Shown here in pieces: positions 1 through 8,001 of a DNA stretch of 32,761 bases. The stretch's first letter is position 1. Each line of letters begins with the position of its first letter. Origin of the DNA: Actinomycetes bacterium (lineage in GTDB: Bacteria; Actinomycetota; Actinomycetes; Streptosporangiales; Streptosporangiaceae); the NCBI GenBank assembly GCA_025964635.1, contig JAOPYP010000487.1, forward strand, positions 1 to 32,761, given 5' to 3'. The translations under genes were made by a program, and so were the position numbers. The notes beneath the pieces are model-generated. The model did no database searches, had not been told where the DNA came from, and was given only the letters and a program-made list of their open reading frames with translations.

Positions 1-3
1 CGG

Positions 4-1161
4 ATGGCGATCGCCGGGATCGGGGAGACCGACTACCTGCGCGGCAGCGACCAGTCCGTGCTGCAGATGGTGCTGGCCGCCAGCATGGCCGCGATCACCG
101 ACGCCGGGCTGACCCCGGCCGACATCGACGGGATCCTGCCCCCGCCCGGCTTCGTGGCGTGGGACGAGATCGCGGCGCACCTCGGCGTGCGGAACGTCCG
201 CTACACGTCCACCCCGCAGATGGGCGGGGCCAGCCCGACCGCCGCGCTGCTCACCGCGGCCATGGCCATCTCGGCCGGGGTGGCCCACACGATCCTGGTC
301 CCGATCGGCTGGAACGGGTACTCGGCGCTGCGGCCCCGGCCGGATGCCCGGCCGAGCAAGCGCCGGTTCACCGCGGCGTTCTTCGAGACCGTCCGCAACT
401 TCTACGCCCCCTACGGGCTGCGCTCCGCGCCCTGGTGGTACGCGCTGTACCTGCAGCGGTACGTCGAGCTGTACGGGGTCCCGCCGGAGGCGGCCGGCGC
501 GGTCGCGCTGGCCTGCCGCAACCACGCGCAGCTCAACGACAAGGCGCTGATGCGCGGCCGCCCGCTGACCATGGACGACTACCTGGCCTCGCCGTACATC
601 ACCGAGCCGCTGCGCAAGCTGGACTGCTGCGTGGAGACCGACTGCGCGGCCGCGGTCGTGGTCACGTCGGCCGAGCGGGCCCGGGACCGGCCGCACGTGC
701 CCGTGGTCTACCTGGGCGGGGCCGAGGGGCACGCCAGCCCGGCCGACGAGCTGACCAACCGGCCGGACATGCTGCGGCTCGGGCTGCACGAGGCGGCGCC
801 GCGGGCGTTCGCGATGGCCGGGGTGACCGCCGCCGACGCGGACTTCCTGCAGATCTACGACTGCTTCACCCACGTGGTGCTGCTCCAGCTCGAGGCGCTG
901 GGGCTGGCCGGGCCGGGCGGCGCGGCCGACTTCGTCAAGGGCGGCACGATCGAGCTGGGCGGCCGCTACCCGGTCAACACGCACGGAGGCCTGATGTCGC
1001 AGGGGCATTGCTGGGGGATGAACCACGTGGTCGAGGCGGCCCGGCAGCTCCGGCACGAGGCGGGCCCGGCCCAGGTCGCGGACGCCTCCGTGGGGCTGGT
1101 CACCGGGTACGGCGACCTGGGCGACGGCAGTATCGCGATCCTGGCCCGGGGTGAGGCCTGA
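4..1161 (+). CDS. Thiolase-fold protein, lipid-transfer/Ltp2-like (SCP-x thiolase family); may begin a few codons upstream of the window
   Basis: ORF track; N-term [14 protein letters not shown] and C-term [11 protein letters not shown] resemble SCP-x/Ltp thiolases; partnered with a DUF35 protein (TGATG junction at 1159-1163). Confidence 0.85.
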   Translation: MAIAGIGETDYLRGSDQSVLQMVLAASMAAITDAGLTPADIDGILPPPGFVAWDEIAAHLGVRNVRYTSTPQMGGASPTAALLTAAMAISAGVAHTILVPIGWNGYSALRPRPDARPSKRRFTAAFFETVRNFYAPYGLRSAPWWYALYLQRYVELYGVPPEAAGAVALACRNHAQLNDKALMRGRPLTMDDYLASPYITEPLRKLDCCVETDCAAAVVVTSAERARDRPHVPVVYLGGAEGHASPADELTNRPDMLRLGLHEAAPRAFAMAGVTAADADFLQIYDCFTHVVLLQLEALGLAGPGGAADFVKGGTIELGGRYPVNTHGGLMSQGHCWGMNHVVEAARQLRHEAGPAQVADASVGLVTGYGDLGDGSIAILARGEA

Positions 1162-1619
1162 TGCCCGGCAAGGTGATCCCGCAGCCGGACGACCTGAACC
1201 TGGAGCTGTTCCGGGCCATCGCGTCGACCGGCGAGATGCATGTGCAGCAGTGCGCGGCCTGCGGCGCGTATGCCCACCCGCCGCGGTACTACTGCGCGCG
1301 GTGCTTCTCGCCCCGCCACCGGATGAGGGCCGTCAGCGGGGCGGGCACGGTGTACTCGCATACGTTGTCGCACTACACGACCGAGCCGGCGTGGAAGGAC
1401 GACGTGCCGTACGCCACGGTCGTCGTCGAGCTGGACGAGGGCCCGCGGATCGTCGGCGCGGCCCGGCACCCGGACCCGGCCGCGATCCGGATCGGGCAGC
1501 GGGTGCGGGTGGTTCCCGAGCCTCGCACGGACGAGTTCTCGTTCCTGACCGTTGAGTTTGACGGCGTCCCTGTTCCTGGGAGCGCGGCCGCCGTCGGCGA
1601 GGAGGCGGCCGGTGCCTGA
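1161..1619 (+). CDS. Zn-ribbon/OB-fold DUF35-family acyl-CoA-binding partner protein
   Basis: CAAC...CARC zinc ribbon followed by OB-fold-like segment; overlaps the thiolase-fold gene stop by 1 nt. Confidence 0.87.
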   Translation: MPGKVIPQPDDLNLELFRAIASTGEMHVQQCAACGAYAHPPRYYCARCFSPRHRMRAVSGAGTVYSHTLSHYTTEPAWKDDVPYATVVVELDEGPRIVGAARHPDPAAIRIGQRVRVVPEPRTDEFSFLTVEFDGVPVPGSAAAVGEEAAGA

Positions 1620-2439
1620 GTCCCCCGTGCCCGACGTTCCCGTCCTGGTCGAGATGGGCGGGGGCGTCGCCGAGATCACGCTCAACCGGCCGGACAAGAT
1701 GAACGCGCTGACCCCGGAGATGCTGGTCCGGCTGGACCAGGCCTGGGCCGAGATCAGCAAGGACCCGGAGATCCGGGTGGTCATCCTGACCGGCGCGGGT
1801 GAGCGGGCCTTCTGCGCCGGCGCCGACCTGGGCCGGCTGACCCCGCTGCTGACCCGGGCCCGGCAGGCCGGGGACGAGTGGGACGAGGCGCTGCTCACCG
1901 ACCCGCTGCTGCTGAACCGGGCGCTGCTGCGCGGCACCGAGATGATCACCCCGGTGATCGCGGCGCTGCGCGGTCACGTGGTGGGCGGCGGCATGGAGCT
2001 CATGCTCGCCTGCGACCTGCGGGTGGCCGCGGAGGACTCCCGCTTCGGCCTGATGGAGGTCAAGCGCGGGCTCATCCCGGCGGCCGGCGGCATCGCCCGG
2101 CTGTCCCGCCAGGTGGCGCAGGCCCAGGCGGCCGAGATCCTCCTCGTCGGCGACCGGATTTCCGCGGCGGAGGCGCTCGCCATGGGGCTGGTCAACCGGG
2201 TTGTCCCGGCCGACGAGGTGATGGCCACCGCCCGGGCCCTGGCCGGCCGGATGGCCGAGAACGGGCCGCTGGCCCTGCGCAAGGCCAAGCAGGTGATGCT
2301 CGAGTCGTCGGGCCGCTCATTGGCCGACGGGTTCGCGGCCGAGGACGAGGCCATCAAGGTCGTGCTCCGCTCGGCCGACGCCCGTGAAGGCTCCAAGGCC
2401 TTCATCGAGAAGCGCCCGCCCCACTTCACCGGCGCCTGA
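1612..2439 (+). CDS. Enoyl-CoA hydratase/isomerase family protein
   Basis: AEITLNRPDKMNALTPEML, GAGERAFCAGADL, GHVVGGGMELMLACDLRVA. GTG at 1612 is in frame with the 1552 ORF, has GAGGAGG at 1599-1605, and overlaps the DUF35 stop by 8 nt. Confidence 0.88.
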   Translation: MPESPVPDVPVLVEMGGGVAEITLNRPDKMNALTPEMLVRLDQAWAEISKDPEIRVVILTGAGERAFCAGADLGRLTPLLTRARQAGDEWDEALLTDPLLLNRALLRGTEMITPVIAALRGHVVGGGMELMLACDLRVAAEDSRFGLMEVKRGLIPAAGGIARLSRQVAQAQAAEILLVGDRISAAEALAMGLVNRVVPADEVMATARALAGRMAENGPLALRKAKQVMLESSGRSLADGFAAEDEAIKVVLRSADAREGSKAFIEKRPPHFTGA

Positions 2440-2486
2440 GCTGCCAGGCGCCGGGCATCTACCACGCCGCCGCGGGCAGCGCCAGC

Positions 2487-2511
2487 GCCCAGGCGCTCAC
2501 GCTCCTGGGCG
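2487..2511. terminator. GC-rich hairpin between convergent genes (putative terminator)
   Basis: CGCCCAGG (2487-2494) / CCTGGGCG (2505-2512) arms with a 10-nt loop, between convergent CDSs; no U-tract. Confidence 0.35.
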
Positions 2512-2558
2512 GGTAACGCACGTGTGGCTTTGAGGTCTTTGACCCGTGATCCCGGGAC

Positions 2559-3431
2559 TCACATGGTGATGGGGCTCGCTGAGGACTGGCCGGTCCAGGC
2601 GGACAGGAACCGCAGCGCTTCCTGGGACCGGGTGCCTGACGGAGCTGTCATGGCGAGGATGGCCTGCCCGTCGTCGTACGCCGAGCGCAGCAGTTGCCAG
2701 TCCAGGGTGAACGCACCTGCGACCGGATGCTGTAGAGACTTGGTCCCGAAGGTCTGGTAGTCGACGTTGCGTTCTGCCCACCAGGTCCTGAAGTCCGCAT
2801 CGTGGACGGACAGGTCGCCGGCAACTTCTATCAGCCGGGGATCAGCGGGGCGTTCTGCCACGGCCATGCGCAGGAACGCTACACACGTACGCGCGATGCT
2901 CGGCCAGTCGGCGTAGCGGCCGCGGACCTCGGAGTCGAGAAACAGCAGTCGCACGAAGTTGCGGTCGCGACGGGGTATCTGGCCAAAGTCGATGAACAAC
3001 GCAGCCGCGAGAGAGTTCCAGGCGAGCACGTCGAGGCATCGGCCGAGCACTATCGCGGGGGTGTTGACCAGGTTGTCGAGCAGTAGCTGGGTCTGGGGCC
3101 GGACGCGTTCCGCGCGAGTGGCGCGGGGCGTGACTTTCTTGTTCGTGAGCGTGTACAGGTACCTTCTCTGGTCATCACCGAGACGCAGCGCGTCGGCGAT
3201 GGCGTCCAGCACGCTGGTGGACGCACCGGTCAGCCGCCCCTGTTCCAGTCGTGTGTAGTAGTCGGCGCTGATCATGGCGAGCTGGGCGACCTCTTCTCGC
3301 CGCAGGCCCTGCACCCGGCGGGACCTGCGCATCGCCGGCAGGCCTGCCTGCTCAGGGCTTACCTCCGCGCGGCGGGCCCGCAGGAACGCCCCGAGCTCGG
3401 TGGGGCGCGCGCTTGAACTACTCACCTGCAC
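2559..3431 (-). CDS. Helix-turn-helix (XRE family, MmyB-like) transcriptional regulator
   Basis: N-term LGAFLRARRAEVSPEQAGLP...RRVQGLRREEVAQLAMISADYYTRLEQGR is typical of MmyB-like HTH regulators. Confidence 0.9.
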   Translation of the reverse strand: MQVSSSSARPTELGAFLRARRAEVSPEQAGLPAMRRSRRVQGLRREEVAQLAMISADYYTRLEQGRLTGASTSVLDAIADALRLGDDQRRYLYTLTNKKVTPRATRAERVRPQTQLLLDNLVNTPAIVLGRCLDVLAWNSLAAALFIDFGQIPRRDRNFVRLLFLDSEVRGRYADWPSIARTCVAFLRMAVAERPADPRLIEVAGDLSVHDADFRTWWAERNVDYQTFGTKSLQHPVAGAFTLDWQLLRSAYDDGQAILAMTAPSGTRSQEALRFLSAWTGQSSASPITM

Positions 3432-3471
3432 ATCGTCTCACCCGGCCGCGGGGGCCTGCCTGGGACAACTT

Positions 3472-3483
3472 GTTCCTAGGAAC
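3472..3483. promoter_or_regulatory. Perfect palindrome GTTCCTAGGAAC between divergent regulator and hydrolase genes (candidate operator)
   Basis: 12-bp perfect palindrome in the divergent intergenic region; further GGTTCC (3495-3500) and GGGAACA (3523-3529) half-sites nearby. Confidence 0.4.
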
Positions 3484-3569
3484 GCTTCGGTCCTGGTTCC
3501 TTCTCGCGGCACGGCCAAGGCTGGGAACAGGCCGAAACCCTGTCGGCCACGTGAATGAGAGGTAGTCCC

Positions 3570-4454
3570 GTGCGTGAAGACATCACGTTCCCCAGCGACG
3601 GCCGCAAGCTCGCTGGCCACCTGTACCTGCCCGACGATCGCCCGGCCGCCGAGAGACTGCCGGCCGTCGTCGTGGTCGGGGCGTCATCGGGGACCAAGGA
3701 GCAGACCCCGGCAACCTACTCCCGGCGCCTGGCCAGGCTGGGATACGCCGCCCTGGCCTTCGACCATTCCAGCTACGGCCAGAGCGAGGGCACGCCGCGC
3801 AGCGACGAGAACCCGTTCGCCAAATCTGAGGACATCAAGAACGCGGTCACCTTCCTGACCGGCCGGGACGAGGTCGACGCAGATCGCATCGCAGCCGCCG
3901 GCGTGTGCGGCGGCGGCGGATTCGCGCCCTACACCGCCGTCGCGGACCGGCGGATCAAGGCGGTCGCCGCGGTCAGCGCGCTGCCGGACCTGCGGAGCAC
4001 GCTCACCGACGGCTTCGCCGGCGACTGGCACGACCTGATGCACCTCGCGCAGAGCGCCCGCGAGGCCTACGCCCGCGGCGGCGAGCCGCAGTACGTCCCG
4101 TTCATGCCCCCAGGCCAGCAAAACGAGTGGGTGGAGAACGGCAAGCAGTACTACCTGACCGACCGCAACCCCGACCCGAACTGGAAGAACCAGACACTCC
4201 TGTGGTCCTTCGACAAGATGCTCCAGTACTCCGCGCTGGACATCATCCACCTGCTGGCCCCCACGCCCCTGCTGCTGGTCGCCGGCACCCGAGCCGAGAC
4301 CCTCCAGCAGAGCCAGGCCGCATACGCCAACGCCAACGAGCCCAAGGAACTGTTCCTCATCGACGGCGGCACCCACTTCGACTTCTACGACAAGCCTGAA
4401 TACGTCGAACCCACCGTCGCGAGAATCGCCAGCTTCTTCAAGACACACCTGTAA
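3570..4454 (+). CDS. Alpha/beta hydrolase (dienelactone hydrolase/X-Pro dipeptidyl-peptidase-like)
   Basis: ORF 3555-4454; GTG at 3570 is a likely start; AFDHSSYGQSEG, GVCGGGGFAPYTA nucleophile region, C-term GGTHFDFYD. Confidence 0.8.
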   Translation: MREDITFPSDGRKLAGHLYLPDDRPAAERLPAVVVVGASSGTKEQTPATYSRRLARLGYAALAFDHSSYGQSEGTPRSDENPFAKSEDIKNAVTFLTGRDEVDADRIAAAGVCGGGGFAPYTAVADRRIKAVAAVSALPDLRSTLTDGFAGDWHDLMHLAQSAREAYARGGEPQYVPFMPPGQQNEWVENGKQYYLTDRNPDPNWKNQTLLWSFDKMLQYSALDIIHLLAPTPLLLVAGTRAETLQQSQAAYANANEPKELFLIDGGTHFDFYDKPEYVEPTVARIASFFKTHL

Positions 4455-4507
4455 GGCGACGGCTCCGCGCTACGGCCAGAAGCCCGCCTCCAGGTGAACT
4501 GCCGCCC

Positions 4508-4531
4508 GGCCGGACATGTGGCCGTCCGGCC
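4508..4531. terminator. Hairpin between convergent genes (putative terminator)
   Basis: GGCCGGAC (4508-4515) / GTCCGGCC (4524-4531) perfect 8-bp stem with 8-nt loop, just beyond the stop of the GyrA-like gene. Confidence 0.4.
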
Positions 4532-5482
4532 TCAGCCGTGGACGGCATTCTCCAGGGCGGCCAGGCTGCCCAGCAGGTCCTCGGCCGCGTAGGCCTTGAC
4601 CCAGCTCCTGAGCATGACCGGCAACGGCCGGGGAAGCGCTACGTGGACCTTGGTGTACACGCCGTAGACATCCATGAGCTGCCCGCGCAACTGCTCCGCG
4701 GTGGTTCCCCGGGCGGGAACACAGACCAGGAGGTCACCATGGCGTTCCGATGACTCGTCGCGGAGGTCGGCCAGCGGCAAATGAATACGCCCGTACAGGC
4801 CGGGATGCTCCGCTGCCCACGCACGCATTCTGGCCCGGCTGGCCAGGGTGTGAGCGACCTCGTCTGGATTGGCGTTGGGTGGGAGGTTCTCGATGAGGAC
4901 GCGGCGCTTATCATCACTCACCGTGACGCGGGCTTCTAGCCTCAGAGTGGTACGCCGGCCCGCTGCCATCGCAGCGAAGTCGCCCGTGACGGTGCAACCG
5001 TTGGAGAAGCAGGGTGGGCCGACGATGCTGGCCAGGTCCTTGCTGGTCACCTTGGGCCGCTGGATGACCTCACGGAGGGCCTCGATGATCGCCAGCGGGC
5101 GGAAGGGCGGCCTGAGGCCCTCCCGGTAGACGTTGCCGTTGATCAGCCCGACCGGCACAGGTCCCAGTTCCGCGCGCTCGGCCGCGAGCACCACCTGCCC
5201 GGCCCGGGATAGCCCGGCCTCGGTGTAGCGGTAGTTCGCGGCCGGATCGTTCCCGCGGCTGCCGAAGTTGCCCTCGCCATCCACCAGGAGCAAGGGCATC
5301 TTCCACGGCCGGGCCAGGTCGAGGAGCACCTCGTAGGCGTAGCCGGGGGCGAGCCCGATGCGCTCCTCCACCCCCTCCAGCACCTTCACGCTCCGGCGGT
5401 GCCGCCTGGGCTGGGCGCCCAGCGAGTCGAGCGCCTCGAGGACGGTGCATTCGACCAGGCCGACGCCGCTGCGCTCGCCCAT
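4532..5482 (-). CDS. Orphan truncated GyrA/ParC-like protein (316 aa), breakage-reunion domain remnant
   Basis: LLLVDGEGNFGSRGNDPAANYRYTEAGLS matches the GyrA motif LVDGQGNFGS-GD-AAMRYTE including the catalytic Arg-Tyr; PPFRPLAIIEALREVI...IVGPPCFSNGCTVTG parallels PPHNLxEVIxxxxxxI...IPGPDFPTGGIIxG; IHLPLADLRDESS parallels ISDLRDESD. No C-terminal beta-pinwheel. Confidence 0.7.
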   Translation of the reverse strand: MGERSGVGLVECTVLEALDSLGAQPRRHRRSVKVLEGVEERIGLAPGYAYEVLLDLARPWKMPLLLVDGEGNFGSRGNDPAANYRYTEAGLSRAGQVVLAAERAELGPVPVGLINGNVYREGLRPPFRPLAIIEALREVIQRPKVTSKDLASIVGPPCFSNGCTVTGDFAAMAAGRRTTLRLEARVTVSDDKRRVLIENLPPNANPDEVAHTLASRARMRAWAAEHPGLYGRIHLPLADLRDESSERHGDLLVCVPARGTTAEQLRGQLMDVYGVYTKVHVALPRPLPVMLRSWVKAYAAEDLLGSLAALENAVHG

Positions 5483-5525
5483 CCGATTACCCCTTGAACT
5501 CGCCCATCCGATTACTCCTTGAATT
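5476..5525. repeat. 25-bp imperfect tandem duplication (23/25 identical) spanning the nucleotidyltransferase/GyrA-like gene junction
   Basis: cgcccatccgattaccccttgaact (5476-5500) followed directly by cgcccatccgattactccttgaatt (5501-5525). Confidence 0.9.
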
Positions 5526-5937
5526 GGCGCCGCAGGGCCCAGACATCCGCCTGAGCCGCCACCGGGACATCGACGTCGGCTACCAAGATCCGCCCCGCGG
5601 ACCGGCGTAGCCTCTGCCAGTCGCGCCGGCCCCGTTCCAGCAGGCAGTCCACCATGCCATAGGACGTGACCACACTGAGCACGCTTAGCCATGGCAGGGC
5701 CCGGACCCTCGGGACCTCCGCGGGCCGGAGGGCAATCTCGGCCAGCGCGTCGCCCAGACGGCGCAGATTCTCTTCGGCCGGCTCGATCACCACGTCGGCA
5801 TCGGCCACCGGAATCGGTTCTCCGTGCAGCCACAGGGCCGCGCTGCCGACCAGCAGGAAGGACACACCCTCCGCGGCGAGGATCGCGGCGGCCAGCACGG
5901 GTACGGGATAGTCGAGTCGTCCTTGGCAGCCGTCCAC
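5512..5937 (-). CDS. Small nucleotidyltransferase-fold (MNT/AbiEii-like) protein
   Basis: LLVGSAALWLHGEPIPVADADVVIEP fits G-S-x(n)-D-x-D NTase pattern; GTG start at 5937, 4 nt after the upstream PIN-domain gene stop. Confidence 0.55.
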   Translation of the reverse strand: MDGCQGRLDYPVPVLAAAILAAEGVSFLLVGSAALWLHGEPIPVADADVVIEPAEENLRRLGDALAEIALRPAEVPRVRALPWLSVLSVVTSYGMVDCLLERGRRDWQRLRRSAGRILVADVDVPVAAQADVWALRRQFKE

Positions 5938-5941
5938 GGAA

Positions 5942-6412
5942 CTAGGCCAGAGGAGGGGCAGGAGCCACGCTGGGACGGGTCACGGCCACGACGGTCAGCA
6001 AGTGCCCCAGCCCCGCGAAGTCGGCCGGGTTGGTGGTAAACAGAGGTAGGTCCTCGGCTATCGCCACGGACGCGATCATCAGGTCCACGGCGCGGCGGCG
6101 GGGTTTCCGGCCGGTGGCGATTACTGCAGCAGTGACCTGGCCATAGGCCCGTGCCGCCTCGACGCCGAACGGAATCGGGTCGAATTCGTTCTCGGCTCTC
6201 TGCAGGACGTCAAGCCGACGGGCCCGCTCAGCGTGCTCCTCATAGTTCTGCTGCTCGCTGGCGGGCCGCACTTCGTGGGGGCCGGCGGACAACTCGGCCA
6301 GGGTGATCGCACTGATAGCGACGGCCGCCGGCAGATCGGTGGGATCGATCAACTTCCGCAAGATCACGATATTGGTGTCGAGCAGTCCCAGCGAGTAGCT
6401 CTCACCGGCCAT
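5942..6412 (-). CDS. PIN-domain ribonuclease toxin, VapC-like
   Basis: LGLLDTNIVILR, ITLAELSAG, RRAVDLMIASVAIAEDLPLFTTNPADF carry the PIN acidic residues; start may be 6430 or 6412, overlapping the antitoxin stop. Confidence 0.85.
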   Translation of the reverse strand: MAGESYSLGLLDTNIVILRKLIDPTDLPAAVAISAITLAELSAGPHEVRPASEQQNYEEHAERARRLDVLQRAENEFDPIPFGVEAARAYGQVTAAVIATGRKPRRRAVDLMIASVAIAEDLPLFTTNPADFAGLGHLLTVVAVTRPSVAPAPPLA

Positions 6413-6674
6413 CGCGGATACCCGCATCATGGTCAGCAGCAGCGTTCTGGTCGGCCCGGAATGCCGCAGGGTCAACAGCCGGGGCGTTGCGTGAAGCCGT
6501 GGCAAAGTCAGCTCTCGGGACAAACCGGCGTCGACGACGGATCGGGATCAGTTCGCCGATCTCACGGCCGTCCCGGGTGACGGTGAACGCCTGCCCGCCC
6601 TCGACCGCGTCCATGATCTCTCGGGACTTGTTCCGCAGATCCCGCTGCGTGATCTCAGGCTGGGCGCTCATCAC
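6402..6674 (-). CDS. Phd/YefM-type antitoxin (type II TA)
   Basis: ITQRDLRNKSREIMDAVEGGQAFTVTRDGREIGELIPIRR is a canonical Phd/YefM N-terminal domain. Confidence 0.87.
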   Translation of the reverse strand: MMSAQPEITQRDLRNKSREIMDAVEGGQAFTVTRDGREIGELIPIRRRRRFVPRADFATASRNAPAVDPAAFRADQNAAADHDAGIRDGR

Positions 6675-6688
6675 TCCAGTCTAGCCGC

Positions 6689-6719
6689 TGGTAGCACATC
6701 GTGCCACTGCGTGCTACCA
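6689..6719. promoter_or_regulatory. Inverted repeat upstream of the antitoxin gene (candidate TA operator)
   Basis: TGGTAGCAC (6689-6697) / GTGCTACCA (6711-6719), perfect 9-bp arms, 13-nt spacer, 15 nt upstream of the antitoxin start. Confidence 0.5.
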
Positions 6720-6721
6720 CA

Positions 6722-7906
6722 TCAGAGGGCGAGGTGGCGGGCCAGGATCTCGCGGTGGTAGGCGGGGGCGCCGAGCAGGATCTCGGAGGAGCGGGCCCGC
6801 TTGAAATAGAGCTGGGCCGGGTGCTCCCAGGTGAGCGCGATCCCGCCGAAGACCTGGATGGCCGCGTCGGCGGCGTGCCGGTAGGTCTCGGAGCAGACGG
6901 CCTTGGCCAGGCTGGCCACCGCGGCCAGCTCGTCTTCCCCGGACTGGGAGGCTTCGCCGGACCCGGCCGCCGCGGTGCGCAGGGCGTAGTAGGCGGCCGA
7001 CCTGGCGGCCTCGACGTCGACCAGGACGGCCGCGCAGGTGTGCTGGACGGCCTGGAAGGAGCCGATCGGGCGGCCGAACTGGTGCCGGGTCCGGGCGTGG
7101 TCCACCATCAGCTCCAGCACCCGCTCCGCCCCGCCGGCCTGCTCAGCCGCCAGCCCGACCGCGGCCCGCCGCAACCCCCGCTCGACGGCGACCCACCCGG
7201 CGCCGTCCGCGCCGATGAGGCGGCCCCCGGCCGCGGTGAAGTCGAGCCGCGCCTGCTTGCGGGTCTGGTCCATGGCCGGCAAGGGAACCCGGGTCAGCCC
7301 GGCCGCCGTGCCCGGCACCGCGAACAGGCTGAGGCCCGCGGCCGTGCGGGCGGGGACCAGGATCACGTCCGCGGTGGCCCCGTCGGGCACGAACGTCTTG
7401 CTGCCGGTCAGCTCCCAGCCGGACGCGGACGGCGCGGCCCGCAACGTGACGCCCGCCTCGTCCCACCGGCCGCCAGCCTCGGTGACCGCGAGCGTGGCGG
7501 TCAGGCCGGTCGCGCAGATGCCATGCAGGAGCTCCGCGGCGACCGGGTCCCCGTCCGGGGCGGCGAGCAGAGTCTGGGCGGCCAGGACCGCGGTGCTGAA
7601 GTACGGGCCCCCGCACACGACGCGGCCCATCTCCTCCAGCACCACACCCTGATCGACCAGGGATCCGCCGTCCCCGCCGAACCGCTCGGGGAGGGCAATG
7701 CCGGGCAGGCCCAGGCCGGCCAGCTGCCGCCAGGCGTCCGGGTCGGTGCCGGCGGGGTCGGGCATCAGGGCGCGGACCCGGTCCTCGGACGAGACCTCGG
7801 CCAGCAGGTCCCGGGTGGCCTCCCGCAGCTGGGACTGCTCGCTGGTGAACCCGATGAGCACCTGGCCTCCCGGAGCGCTGCCCTGACCAAACGGCACGCC
7901 GACCAA
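6722..7906 (-). CDS. Acyl-CoA dehydrogenase family protein
   Basis: LTGSKTFVPDGATADVILV, HARTRHQFGRPIGSFQAVQH, AIQVFGGIALTWEHPAQLYFKRA. Start may be a downstream GTG. Confidence 0.88.
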   Translation of the reverse strand: MVGVPFGQGSAPGGQVLIGFTSEQSQLREATRDLLAEVSSEDRVRALMPDPAGTDPDAWRQLAGLGLPGIALPERFGGDGGSLVDQGVVLEEMGRVVCGGPYFSTAVLAAQTLLAAPDGDPVAAELLHGICATGLTATLAVTEAGGRWDEAGVTLRAAPSASGWELTGSKTFVPDGATADVILVPARTAAGLSLFAVPGTAAGLTRVPLPAMDQTRKQARLDFTAAGGRLIGADGAGWVAVERGLRRAAVGLAAEQAGGAERVLELMVDHARTRHQFGRPIGSFQAVQHTCAAVLVDVEAARSAAYYALRTAAAGSGEASQSGEDELAAVASLAKAVCSETYRHAADAAIQVFGGIALTWEHPAQLYFKRARSSEILLGAPAYHREILARHLAL

Positions 7907-7946
7907 CGACGGACCGATCGACGCCGGCCTGGTCAGCAGAGCCCAA

Positions 7947-7962
7947 TCAACGCTAGTGTTGA
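7947..7962. promoter_or_regulatory. Palindrome TCAACGCTAGTGTTGA (shared 16-bp motif, site 1)
   Basis: TCAACGC-TA-GTGTTGA between divergent acyl-CoA dehydrogenase genes; overlaps TTGACA (-35-like) for the plus-strand gene. Confidence 0.55.
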
Positions 7963-8001
7963 CAAGCTCCGAGTCTGGCTGGATGCTGTGAGTATGTCAA
8001 G

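Noticed and set aside
966-1949. 327-aa minus-strand ORF
   Set aside because: Antisense to the thiolase-fold/DUF35/hydratase operon.
2440-2516. In-frame-looking tail encoding PGIYHAAAGSASAQALTLLGG
   Set aside because: Considered as a degraded gene remnant, but too short to assign and it overlaps the hairpin; left uncalled.
5483-5833. N-terminal extension of the 433-aa GyrA-like ORF
   Set aside because: Overlaps the nucleotidyltransferase frame and reads as R/G/P-rich noise; the ATG at 5482 with adjacent AAGGGG is more plausible.
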